From assembly GCA_002317595.1 (NCBI GenBank), contig DCHL01000115.1, positions 38,969 to 58,079 on the forward strand: 19,111 bases of DNA. Reading direction: 5' to 3'. This stretch comes from Lachnospiraceae bacterium UBA1753 (GTDB lineage: Bacteria; Bacillota; Clostridia; Lachnospirales; Lachnospiraceae). The notes under the pieces are model-generated. The model saw only the letters and a program-made list of their open reading frames with translations, was not told where the DNA came from and did not search any database. A program made the position numbers and the translations under genes. Shown here one piece after another: positions 8,232 through 15,223 of this stretch (its first letter is position 1; the number at the start of each line of letters is the position of its first letter).

Positions 8232-8615
8232 CTAACCTCTTCCTGTATACTCAAAGGCATTCCTTATCCAGGTTATCTCTTCGTTCCCACTGCTTCCGTT
8301 TATTGCCACAATGTCAAACCGGACATTTGTGTCAAGACTCACCCTGAATCTGCTCCTGTAATAGTCAGCCGCCATGCAGACCAGCTTCTGCTTTCTGGGT
8401 GTCACAGCCTCCTGCGCCAGGCCGCGCTCTGTGCTGCTCCTGTACTTCACCTCCACAAAAACAAGCGTTCCGTCTGGTTCAGCTGCCACAATGTCAATCT
8501 CTCCACCCCTGTAACTCTTAAAGTTAGTAACCAGTATAGAGAGACCTTCCCGTTGTAAAAATTCAGCCGCGAGTGCCTCCATCTCGGCACCCGCAGCCCT
8601 TAATGATTTTGCCAA
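8232..8615 (-). CDS. yraN: YraN family (UPF0102) nuclease-fold protein
   Basis: A small protein with the PD-(D/E)xK nuclease fold. GGEIDIVA at residues 37-44 (Glu39, Asp41) and VFVEVKYRSS at 52-61 (Glu55, Lys57) match the active-site pattern, and the AVTPRKQ helix at 70-76 is typical. The 127-residue length fits the family. Its cellular role is not settled, and a function in DNA processing is usually assumed. The start must be TTG at 8615 to keep the N-terminal GAEMEALAAEFL helix intact. Starting at the internal ATG (residue 12) would cut that helix. The preceding gene ends only two bases upstream and AAAGG lies near its end, so translation is probably coupled. Confidence 0.9.
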   Translation of the reverse strand: MAKSLRAAGAEMEALAAEFLQREGLSILVTNFKSYRGGEIDIVAAEPDGTLVFVEVKYRSSTERGLAQEAVTPRKQKLVCMAADYYRSRFRVSLDTNVRFDIVAINGSSGNEEITWIRNAFEYTGRG

Positions 8616-8617
8616 TC

Positions 8618-8896
8618 CTACATTACCTTTCTCTTAATCTTCTCAAGGTTATCAACAAATACAAGAATCTCCGCCACAACCTCGTAGAGTTCGGGCGGAA
8701 TCATCTCTCCGATTTCGAGCTTCGAAAGGGTATCTGCCAGCTTACCATCCTTGTGGGTCGGCACACCTGCTTCCTGGGCGCGTTCAATTATTCGCTCAGC
8801 AGTCTTTCCAAAACCAGATGCAACAACCTTGGGGGCCATGTCGCCCGGCTCGTATTCTATCGCAACCGCTGTAAGTTTTTTCTTCTTATCTTCCAT
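8618..8896 (-). CDS. FlhB cytoplasmic-domain homologue (EscU/YscU/FlhB2-like), 92 aa
   Basis: The sequence matches only the cytoplasmic C-terminal domain of the flagellar export switch FlhB: VAIEYEPGDMAPKVVASG (11-28), AERIIERAQEAGVPTHKD, then LEIGEMIPPELYEVVAEIL. The membrane part and the NPTH autocleavage site are absent, so it cannot be a complete export gate. B. subtilis has an equivalent short protein (YlqH) at the same position after rnhB. Such proteins are thought to substitute for or assist the cleaved FlhB domain, but in this organism that is inference. Its pairing with the FliK-like gene just upstream fits the known FliK–FlhB interaction that controls hook length. The ATG at 8896 follows GGATG. 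Confidence 0.9.
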   Translation of the reverse strand: MEDKKKKLTAVAIEYEPGDMAPKVVASGFGKTAERIIERAQEAGVPTHKDGKLADTLSKLEIGEMIPPELYEVVAEILVFVDNLEKIKRKVM

Positions 8897-8929
8897 ACCC
8901 TATTCATCCATACTCTGCTGTTTCACACA

Positions 8930-10705
8930 CTAAGCCTTCATATCAAACGAGTATTTAATCCTCGTCATCTCCGAACCATCCGACGGTGCACCGAGCATGG
9001 CAGCAATGGCGGGGTTCTCTGGTGCTTTCGGATCATCCTTCTTTACCGCGGCATCAATCGATACATTGTATCCCCTCTTCTGAAGGCGCTCGTCAAGCAG
9101 ATGAATGTTCTCCTCAACGAAATCCAGCATCTCCTCATTCGCCAGTTCAAAATGAGTCTTCACAAAATTGGAGTCCCTGAGCGCAACATGGATATCCATA
9201 GTACCGAGCGCCTCCATCTCAAGATGAAGCAGAGCTGTGACTTCCCCGTCCTTCTCCATCAGCTTCTTCTTGTTCGTATAGACATACAAGTCGCCGTGGG
9301 CATTGTCGCCCGACATCTGTATGGGGAGCTGTACATAAGTGAATGCCTCATTCAGCTGATTCATGAAATTTACATTCTGGCGCAGGTTGTCAAGCCCCCT
9401 GGCCATGGCACTGTCGCCCTTTCCGAGCTGTTCAAGAAGGGCCTGGGCCTTTCCTGTATCCTCAAGGATACGGTTGTAGAGCTTCTGCACACTCTCTTTG
9501 TCAGTTGTACCGTCGCTTTTAAGGGAGAAGTCCTTAACAACGGCATCCTTCATAAGCGCCTTGAACACATCGCTCTCTGACAATTCCTTTATCAGTGTCT
9601 TATGGGCAGCACGTGTCTCCTCAGGCAGACTCAGGGCATCTATCTGCCCGTTCTCTGCCATGTCAATGGCGCTCTGAATATATGAAAGTGCAGTCTGCGG
9701 TTCCATAGTGCCATTTCTGATTGCAACCGCACTCTCTTCACTCATTCCAAGTGAAAGCAAGGCATCTGCAAGATAATTCCTCTGTTCAGCGGACAGCACC
9801 CTGTTCATGTCAGTATCTTCGTAGACAACAACAGCCGGTTCATCCTGCGCAGCAGTCTCCTCAAGAAGCTGCTCAGAGACATCGCCGCCAGAGGCCTGAT
9901 TTGACAGAATATCAAGAATGGTAGGCTTAACCACAGCATTCTCCTGCTCAAGCGCAAGCTGTCCCACGTAATCCGTAACCTGCTTCTGAAGTCCCGCCTG
10001 AAGTTCAAGTGTCACATCGGTTGTTGCAGCACCGGAAAAAATTGCTGCGAAGGCTGACTTCTCTCCTGCAGTCAGTCCGTCCACCATTTCAAGCAGCGAA
10101 TCGGCGATTCCCTCCGTCAGTCCCATAATCTGGTGCTCATTTTTTTTATACGCGCCATACTGCTCAATGCTGTTTTCATCTATCGAAAGGCCCTGCTTTG
10201 TCATCTCGACGATACTGGCAGCGTCAGCGCCCGGAAATTTATTTACCTGTCTGAACATCGCCTGGAGGGAATTCCTGTCAACGGACATTCCCTGGCTCAT
10301 CATGGATTCCGCCATCTGAAGGCTGGTGGAATTTACCAGAATAGACGCCTGTCCCAGAGCACGGATAGCCGCAGGATTGACAGCCTGCGAGCCAAACAGC
10401 GGTGTAAGTGCAATCTGAGAGCCTGAATTTGACTTGACCTCAAAGGCCACAGACTGGCCTGCTGAAAGCTTGATATCCGCCTCCATTCGTGCAGTCACCA
10501 CCTGTGAGTCAGGAAGCTTGATCTGCACCTGTTTTCCGTGCACTCCAACAACCTCGCCTGTCACTACCTGTCCCGCGCTGGCCCCGCCGAGGGCACTGGC
10601 ATTGGCAGCCCTGGCATTCACCACCTTGTCGGACGAGGCTGGAGCGTCAGTTCCCTTAACTACATGAATATTCTGTTCATAGCTTGAAATTCCGCCAAAA
10701 TTCAT
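8930..10705 (-). CDS. FliK-like flagellar hook-length control domain protein, 591 aa
   Basis: The C-terminal region (about 450-555) matches the Flg_hook domain of FliK: FTYVQLPIQMSGDNAHGDLY, a run of TNKK, LLHLEMEALGTMDIHVAL and a helix ending in LQKRGYN. The first 110 residues form a small beta-rich domain (GQVVTGEVVGVHGKQVQIKL). Residues 110-450 are mainly helical, with an acidic Gln-rich stretch at 276-300, which suits the extended ruler part of FliK proteins. There is no signal peptide, as expected for a type III export substrate. Full FliK usually lies with the flagellar operon. Here the gene lies between rnhB and the FlhB-domain gene, as ylqG does in Bacillus. The ATG at 10705 is four bases from the rnhB stop. 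Confidence 0.85.
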   Translation of the reverse strand: MNFGGISSYEQNIHVVKGTDAPASSDKVVNARAANASALGGASAGQVVTGEVVGVHGKQVQIKLPDSQVVTARMEADIKLSAGQSVAFEVKSNSGSQIALTPLFGSQAVNPAAIRALGQASILVNSTSLQMAESMMSQGMSVDRNSLQAMFRQVNKFPGADAASIVEMTKQGLSIDENSIEQYGAYKKNEHQIMGLTEGIADSLLEMVDGLTAGEKSAFAAIFSGAATTDVTLELQAGLQKQVTDYVGQLALEQENAVVKPTILDILSNQASGGDVSEQLLEETAAQDEPAVVVYEDTDMNRVLSAEQRNYLADALLSLGMSEESAVAIRNGTMEPQTALSYIQSAIDMAENGQIDALSLPEETRAAHKTLIKELSESDVFKALMKDAVVKDFSLKSDGTTDKESVQKLYNRILEDTGKAQALLEQLGKGDSAMARGLDNLRQNVNFMNQLNEAFTYVQLPIQMSGDNAHGDLYVYTNKKKLMEKDGEVTALLHLEMEALGTMDIHVALRDSNFVKTHFELANEEMLDFVEENIHLLDERLQKRGYNVSIDAAVKKDDPKAPENPAIAAMLGAPSDGSEMTRIKYSFDMKA

Positions 10706-10709
10706 TCTG

Positions 10710-11474
10710 TCAGTCGTCCTGCAAAAAATTCTTTATAAAGCTTCGTCTATGAATCGGTGTCGGGCCAAACTCCCTAATTGCCGCAATGTGCATTTCGCTT
10801 CCGTAGCCCTTGTTTGATGCGAATCCATACTGCGGATATACAGCATCATATTCCTCCATCACATGGTCCCTTGTGACCTTGGCAAGGATGCTGGCTGCCG
10901 CGATGGACACACTCTTTGCATCGCCCTTGATAATCGGCACCTGAGGAAGGTCCACCATAGGAATGGTAACAGCATCATTAAGCAGCATCTGCGGCGCGGG
11001 TTCAAGAGCCCCAATAGCCTTTCGCATTGCCTCATAGGTTGCCTGAAGGATATTGATCTCATCAATCCTTGTATGGCTCGACTCTCCTATTGCCCAACAC
11101 ACTGCTTCACTCTTGATAATCTCGAATAGTTCCTCCCTTTTCTTCTCAGAGAGTTTCTTTGAGTCGTTAATGTAGAGTATCTCGCATCCCTTTGGAAGGA
11201 TGACCGCACCCGCCATGACAGGACCCGCAAGAGGTCCTCTTCCGACTTCATCAATTCCGCAGATAAGATCACAGTCAGGGTAGCGCCTCTCAAATTCCGT
11301 CATCGCATGAACCCTCGCGCGCTCCTGCTGAAGCTTCTCTATACTTTTTTCGGCCTTAACCACCAGGCTCTTAACCCCGGCACGCTCATCCTGACTGTAT
11401 ATCTCAATAAGCTCCCTCAAAAGAGCCTCATCTGTCTCCTTGAACCTATCCCTAATACTTCCAATACTTTCCAT
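10710..11474 (-). CDS. rnhB: Ribonuclease HII
   Basis: RnhB cuts RNA in RNA–DNA hybrids and single ribonucleotides in DNA. The catalytic region ICGIDEVGRGPLAGPV (71-86) supplies Asp75 and Glu76. LLNDAVTIP carries Asp167, and AKVTRDH at 198-204 carries Asp203, completing the DEDD set. NDSKKLSEKKREEL and GDAKSVSIAAASILAKVTRD are family signatures. About 70 N-terminal helical residues precede the catalytic domain, as in other Firmicutes RnhB proteins. Two starts exist: TTG at 11507, which overlaps the lepB stop, and ATG at 11474, which has GGAG seven bases ahead. I choose the ATG (254 residues). Confidence 0.95.
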   Translation of the reverse strand: MESIGSIRDRFKETDEALLRELIEIYSQDERAGVKSLVVKAEKSIEKLQQERARVHAMTEFERRYPDCDLICGIDEVGRGPLAGPVMAGAVILPKGCEILYINDSKKLSEKKREELFEIIKSEAVCWAIGESSHTRIDEINILQATYEAMRKAIGALEPAPQMLLNDAVTIPMVDLPQVPIIKGDAKSVSIAAASILAKVTRDHVMEEYDAVYPQYGFASNKGYGSEMHIAAIREFGPTPIHRRSFIKNFLQDD

Positions 11475-11493
11475 TTTCACTCCAATCTCTGAG

Positions 11494-12021
11494 CTATAGC
11501 TTTCCAATTCCTGACAAAGGCCATATTCTGTATACAGCCTTTCCTAGAATTTTATCCCTCTTCACAGGTCCAACCTGAATAAAGCGACTGTCGACACTGT
11601 CATTCCGATTGTCCCCCAGTACAAAGTACTCATTTTTTCCAAGAGTGTAATCTGACACTGCGATTCCTGGGTCCTTAATCACATCATTTCCATAATTCTC
11701 TTCGAGAAGTTCATCGTTAATATAAACCCGTCCTTCCACATCTATCCGCACACTCTCTCCAGGCATTCCTATGATTCGCTTCACGTAGCAGGTTCCCTTT
11801 TCGTGCTCGTAGGGAAACACAACAATATCGTAGCGCTCAGGTGCTGAAAACCTGTAGGACAGCTTGTCAGTTATCAGCTGGTCTCCATCTGAAAGGGTGG
11901 GATTCATCGAATCACCGTCAACCACATTCTTCTGTACCACAAAGGTTGTGACAAGCAGTGTGATGACAAGGATTCCCAGCAGATACAGACTGAAGGACAT
12001 TATTTTTTTCAAAATCCTCAA
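11494..12021 (-). CDS. lepB: Signal peptidase I (second of two), 175 aa
   Basis: Signal peptidase I removes signal peptides on the outer face of the membrane. One N-terminal hydrophobic helix lies at about 9-30. GDSMNPTL holds the catalytic Ser38, CYVKRIIGMPGE the general-base Lys81, and LGDNRNDSVDSR is the conserved box E. The length is typical of the small Firmicutes type. The start is TTG at 12021, since AAGGGG lies nine bases before it. The ATG ten bases further upstream reads into a stop after three codons. The gene lies directly downstream of a 16-bp tandem array. It differs clearly from the other lepB (box E with Arg rather than Cys), so the two are paralogues, not a recent duplication. 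Confidence 0.95.
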   Translation of the reverse strand: MRILKKIMSFSLYLLGILVITLLVTTFVVQKNVVDGDSMNPTLSDGDQLITDKLSYRFSAPERYDIVVFPYEHEKGTCYVKRIIGMPGESVRIDVEGRVYINDELLEENYGNDVIKDPGIAVSDYTLGKNEYFVLGDNRNDSVDSRFIQVGPVKRDKILGKAVYRIWPLSGIGKL

Positions 12022-12047
12022 TTTTTCATCCCCTTATCTGTCGCATT

Positions 12048-12123
12048 GCAACACTGTCACTCTGCAACACTGTCACTCTGCAACGCTGTCACTCTGCGGC
12101 GCTGTCACTCTGCGGCACTGTTT
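12048..12123. repeat. 16-bp tandem array A between rbgA and lepB
   Basis: Four full copies of a 16-base unit (plus strand GCAACACTGTCACTCT) lie at 12048-12063, 12064-12079, 12080-12095 and 12096-12111. A partial fifth copy runs to 12123 and a decayed half copy precedes the first. Copies 1 and 2 are identical. Copies 3 and 4 carry G/C changes, so divergence increases toward the gene. The stop codon of rbgA (12089-12091) falls inside the third copy, and the last codons of rbgA are made of repeat sequence. Confidence 0.93.
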
Positions 12124-12988
12124 CTATCGTAATTCTTCCAAGCCTTCCGCTTCTGAAATCCTCAATGAGAATTCCTGCCGCCTTACTGTAATCAGGTTCT
12201 CCGCCCTTCGTAAGGCAGTGCCTTGATATCGCAGCCCTCAAAAGGTACTTGACATCCTGATTGATTACTGGAAGTTCTTCCTCCATTATAGATTCGTCCT
12301 CTATCGGATAGCGCTCCTCCATAATCCCTGGGTAATTCACCTTGAGGAATCCTGCAAGTGAAAGTGCCAGCTCATCCATGTCAAGGATGTTGTCGTTCAT
12401 GGAACCAATATAGGCGAGGTGCTCTCCCACGGTCTGGTCCTCAAATTTGGGCCAGAGGATTCCAGGTGTGTCAAGAAGTTCGAGTGTCTTTGAAAGCTTA
12501 ATCCACTGCTTTCCCTTGGTGACACCGGGCTTATTTCCAGTCTTGGCGCAGGCTCTTCCAGCAAAGGAATTAATAAATGTGGACTTGCCCACATTGGGGA
12601 TTCCAACCACCATGGCTCTTATCGGTCTTCCAATTATTCCCCTTGCTCTGTCCCTCTCAATCTTTTCCTTGCAGGCTTCCTTCACAAGGTTATCAACCTT
12701 CTTGACAAGCCCTCTGTTTCTGGAGTCGAGCTTGATTGCCACTATTCCTTTTTCCTTAAAGTAGTTAATCCACTCGTCATTTTTCTTATCGCCAGACAGG
12801 TCCGACTTATTAAGAAGAACCATCCTTGACTTTCCCCTTGCGAGATTGTCGATGTCAGGATTTCTCGAACTGATGGGGATTCTTGCGTCAAGAAGCTCTA
12901 TCACAAGATCAACTACCCTTATGTCCTCCTCCATCTGTCTGCGGGCCTTCGTCATATGGCCCGGATACCACTGATAATTATTACTCAT
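12089..12988 (-). CDS. rbgA: Ribosome biogenesis GTPase RbgA (YlqF)
   Basis: RbgA is a GTPase needed for a late step of 50S assembly. It shows the circularly permuted order: NKSD (G4) near residue 60 comes before GIPNVGKST (G1) and DTPGI (G3). YPGHMTKARRQ opens the protein and LDARIPISSRNP follows, both diagnostic. The ATG at 12988 overlaps the stop of the upstream lepB as ATGA, so translation is likely coupled. An upstream extension of 15 residues lies inside lepB and lacks family similarity. Length is 299 residues. The final residues VPQSDSAAE are encoded by the 16-bp array and extend past the usual end, so the array has altered the C-terminus. Confidence 0.96.
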   Translation of the reverse strand: MSNNYQWYPGHMTKARRQMEEDIRVVDLVIELLDARIPISSRNPDIDNLARGKSRMVLLNKSDLSGDKKNDEWINYFKEKGIVAIKLDSRNRGLVKKVDNLVKEACKEKIERDRARGIIGRPIRAMVVGIPNVGKSTFINSFAGRACAKTGNKPGVTKGKQWIKLSKTLELLDTPGILWPKFEDQTVGEHLAYIGSMNDNILDMDELALSLAGFLKVNYPGIMEERYPIEDESIMEEELPVINQDVKYLLRAAISRHCLTKGGEPDYSKAAGILIEDFRSGRLGRITIETVPQSDSAAE

Positions 12989-13575
12989 TTTATAAAACCT
13001 AATCCTTCTTTCTGGGCCGCAAGGTGATACCATGCCTTCCCATAAACAGTATCAATATTTACACAGCCAAGGTTGGCAGAGCGTGAGTCCTCACTATTGT
13101 TACAGTTGTCTCCCATGACAAAATATGAATCCTCGGGAACTGTAAGCGGCTCCGCTGCGAGCCCGCCGTCTGCAATCTTGTCAACAAACATATCAGGCTG
13201 CGCCTCTCCATTAAGATACAGTGTACCGCCGTAAATCTGTATGATATCCCCGGGAACTCCGATTACTCTCTTGACATACAGGTGTGACCCCTCGTTTCCA
13301 TTCGGCCTGAATACAATCACATCGCCGTGTGAGGGTTTCAGGAAATTATAGATTATTCTGTCAATCATAATCTCCTGGCCATTATAAAGAGACGGCTCCA
13401 TGGAGGTTCCTATCATACTGGTCCTGATACCTACTGAATATACAAAGACGTAGGCTATGAGCACTGCAAGAAACACCCAGAACAGGTATCCCAGAACGCC
13501 TTTGATTTTCTCGTTTGTAATTTTTTTCTCTTTATAGTAAAAGGACAGTCCGCCCTTCTTCTTCCTGCCTGCCAT
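12985..13575 (-). CDS. lepB: Signal peptidase I (first of two), 196 aa
   Basis: It cleaves signal peptides at the membrane's outer face. A basic N-terminus is followed by one hydrophobic helix at about 28-48. IGTSMEPSL holds the catalytic Ser58, LYVKRVIGVPGD the Lys102, and box E reads MGDNCNNSEDSR, with Cys where Arg is usual. The open frame runs back to 13854, but its first 93 codons cross the repeat array and part of rplS in another frame and make no sense as protein. GGAGG seven bases before the ATG at 13575 decides the start. It is followed by rbgA with a 4-base overlap. A promoter-like sequence and the 16-bp array lie between it and the rplS terminator. Confidence 0.95.
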   Translation of the reverse strand: MAGRKKKGGLSFYYKEKKITNEKIKGVLGYLFWVFLAVLIAYVFVYSVGIRTSMIGTSMEPSLYNGQEIMIDRIIYNFLKPSHGDVIVFRPNGNEGSHLYVKRVIGVPGDIIQIYGGTLYLNGEAQPDMFVDKIADGGLAAEPLTVPEDSYFVMGDNCNNSEDSRSANLGCVNIDTVYGKAWYHLAAQKEGLGFIK

Positions 13576-13604
13576 CCGTTTTCCTCCGAATTTCCTTCCC
13601 ATGA

Positions 13605-13634
13605 ATTTTACCATATTTCCGAAATGACATACAA
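13605..13634 (-). promoter_or_regulatory. Candidate extended -10 promoter for lepB–rbgA run
   Basis: TGGTAAAAT gives an extended -10 motif (TAAAAT at 13605-13610), about 30 bases before the lepB ATG. The best -35 is TTGTAT at 13629-13634 with an 18-base gap, and it is poor. A promoter is needed somewhere here because a strong terminator ends the rplS transcript at 13696. The -35 portion falls inside the first copy of repeat array B. Confidence 0.35.
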
Positions 13635-13695
13635 CCGAAATGACATATAACAGAAATGACATATAACAGAAATGACGCACAACCAAAATGACAGC
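13621..13695. repeat. 16-bp tandem array B between rplS terminator and lepB
   Basis: Four full copies of a 16-base unit lie at 13621-13636, 13637-13652, 13653-13668 and 13669-13684, with a partial copy at 13685-13695. The central unit is GAAATGACATATAACA; copies 2 and 3 are identical, while the outer two differ at two to four positions. The array abuts the U-run of the rplS terminator. The unit has the same period as array A and a shared TGACA core in opposite orientation. Confidence 0.93.
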
Positions 13696-13731
13696 AAAAA
13701 AAATCGCTGCACCCTCTAATGGATGCAGCGA
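13696..13731 (-). terminator. Intrinsic terminator of rplS
   Basis: TCGCTGCA pairs perfectly with TGCAGCGA (eight base pairs), with a further CC/GG inside the loop. A run of eight T residues follows on the minus strand. It lies about 30 bases after the rplS stop and should end that transcript efficiently. Confidence 0.93.
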
Positions 13732-13759
13732 CCTCATGATGACAATCATAACAGGTATA

Positions 13760-14104
13760 TTAGATGAGCTCCTTAACCTTAGCAGCCTTACCAACACGCT
13801 GACGAAGATAGAACAGCTTAGCACGTCTTGCCTTACCTCTTCTGATAACCTCAACCTTCTCTACGAAAGGAGAATGGATGGGCCATGTCTTCTCTACGCC
13901 TACGCCGTTAGAAAGCTTTCTAACTGTGAATGTAGCTCTGTTGCTTCCACCCTGCTTCTTGATAACAGTTCCCTCGAAGATCTGGACTCTCTCACGATTA
14001 CCCTCTTTGATCTTGTTAGATACTCTTACAGTATCACCTACTGAAAACTCAGGGATAGACTCTTTGAGCTGTGCAAGCTCGATTTCCTTAATGATCTCGT
14101 TCAT
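13760..14104 (-). CDS. rplS: Ribosomal protein L19
   Basis: L19 is a 50S protein at the 30S–50S interface. The sequence matches the family over its whole 114 residues: FSVGDTVRVSNKIKEG (20-35), RVQIFEGTVIKKQGG, TFTVRKLSNGVGVEKTWP and the basic end GKARRAKLFYLRQRVGKAAK. The ATG at 14104 has AGGAGGT six bases before it, the strongest ribosome-binding site in this window. It has its own promoter and a structured leader, and is closed by a strong terminator, so it can be produced independently of rimM–trmD. Confidence 0.98.
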   Translation of the reverse strand: MNEIIKEIELAQLKESIPEFSVGDTVRVSNKIKEGNRERVQIFEGTVIKKQGGSNRATFTVRKLSNGVGVEKTWPIHSPFVEKVEVIRRGKARRAKLFYLRQRVGKAAKVKELI

Positions 14105-14233
14105 TTTGTGACCTCCTATGTCATGTTGACGTTCTTAATGCTACTTACGGATTCCATAATAACTCTTTCAGATTCCTGAATCCCGGGCAACAGAGGACCA
14201 TCTCTACCAAGGCACTCTCGTGCCAAACCACAG
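14105..14233 (-). ncRNA. rplS leader, probable L19 leader
   Basis: The ~129-base untranslated region before rplS has strong local structure. GGCAC-GAGA-GTGCC (14211-14224) is a perfect five-base stem with a GNRA loop. AGAG/CTCT brackets a following loop (14192-14205), and CCTCTGTTGCCCGGG then GATTCAGGAATC come next. Firmicutes are known to carry an L19 leader upstream of rplS (Rfam L19_leader), presumably for autoregulation by L19. Position and shape fit. I assign it from context and pairing, without a model search. Confidence 0.6.
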
Positions 14234-14239
14234 AACACT

Positions 14240-14268
14240 ATTTTATAGTATGTTCAATCTTTTTGCAA
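14240..14268 (-). promoter_or_regulatory. Promoter of rplS
   Basis: TTGCAA (14263-14268) and TAAAAT (14240-14245) are separated by 17 bases. The -10 matches at five of six positions and the -35 at four. Transcription would start near 14233. It stands about 100 bases after the trmD stop, with no clear terminator between, so rplS probably receives both read-through and its own transcripts. Confidence 0.65.
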
Positions 14269-14371
14269 GGGGTAATTTTATTAAACTGATCCCTTACGAC
14301 TCAAAACTTCTTTTATTGCTATTCCAACTTCATATTCCCCGGCGAGCCACATCAAGACCATGATTGAACTA

Positions 14372-15151
14372 TCATTTTGAAATGTAATTATTCTCAAGAT
14401 CCCTGATGAAGGCGGTGATCTTACGCTTCTTGGGTTTGAGCTCGGCCTCCTCAGCGATGATTCTGGCCTTATACTCCTCGTAGAGGTCAGGGCGTCTCTC
14501 ATAGGTTCGTCTTATGGACTCGTGAAGACGCCACTCCTCAATCTTTGCGTGGTTTCCACTCATAAGGACATCGGGCACCACCTTATCGTGCCACACTTCA
14601 GGGCGGGAATACTGTGGATACTCGAGCAGGCCATTCTCAAAGGACTCCGTATCTGCTGAATCATCGTTGCCAAGTACCCCCGGAACCAGGCGTGATATGG
14701 CATCAATCATTACCATCGCAGGAAGCTCACCTCCGGTAAGTACATAATCACCGATTGAAATATAATCCGTCACGACCTCCTGAAGTACTCTCTCATCGAT
14801 TCCCTCATAGTGCCCGCACAGGAAAATAATATCCTCCTCCTGGGCCAGTTCCTCTGCCTTCTTCTGGGTGAAGGTCTCTCCCTGCGGAGTCACGTACACA
14901 ATCCGTGGACAGGAGCCGCAGCACTCCTTGACAGCTTCGCAGGCCAGGTATACAGGCTCCGCCTGCATGAGCATTCCAGCTCCGCCGCCATAGGTGTAAT
15001 CATCGACGCTATTATGTTTATTGAACGCATAGTCCCTTATATTGACGGCATCAAAAGATATAAAGCCCTTTTCACTTGCTCTTTTTAGTATGCTTGTGGA
15101 AAGTGCATCCATGATCATCTCAGGGAACAGCGTAAGCACATGAAATCTCAA
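14372..15151 (-). CDS. trmD: tRNA (guanine-37-N1)-methyltransferase
   Basis: TrmD uses SAM to methylate G37 of tRNAs reading codons that begin with C or some with U, preventing frameshifts. The N-terminus FHVLTLFPEM, the trefoil-knot SAM region IVYVTPQGETFTQKKAEELA then FLCGHYEGIDERV (110-122), and SIGDYVLTGGELPAMVMIDA are all present. The C-terminal domain has SRPEVW and VPDVLMSGNHAKIEEWR. At 259 residues it is slightly long, through a Lys-rich tail. Two starts compete: GTG at 15163 with little ahead of it, and TTG at 15151 with GGAG six bases before it. I choose the TTG, which matches the usual family N-terminus. Confidence 0.96.
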   Translation of the reverse strand: MRFHVLTLFPEMIMDALSTSILKRASEKGFISFDAVNIRDYAFNKHNSVDDYTYGGGAGMLMQAEPVYLACEAVKECCGSCPRIVYVTPQGETFTQKKAEELAQEEDIIFLCGHYEGIDERVLQEVVTDYISIGDYVLTGGELPAMVMIDAISRLVPGVLGNDDSADTESFENGLLEYPQYSRPEVWHDKVVPDVLMSGNHAKIEEWRLHESIRRTYERRPDLYEEYKARIIAEEAELKPKKRKITAFIRDLENNYISK

Positions 15152-15223
15152 TTTTTTCTCCACTCTTTTTTCTCAGATGTATCGTCAGCCTCGCATATCA
15201 TCAGTGACAGAATGCCTGGCATA

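Noticed and set aside
12989..13033. 15-codon extension of RbgA
   Set aside because: It lies within lepB, lacks family similarity, and the ATGA overlap gives a natural start.
12038..13695. CRISPR array interpretation of the 16-bp repeats
   Set aside because: Copies are directly adjacent with no spacers and no cas genes nearby.
13576..13854. 93-codon N-terminal extension of the first lepB
   Set aside because: It crosses the repeat array, the rplS terminator and part of rplS in another frame, while GGAGG precedes the ATG at 13575.
14281..14502. 73-codon minus-strand frame overlapping the trmD end
   Set aside because: Half of it is trmD in another frame, and the rest has no ribosome-binding site and no recognisable similarity.
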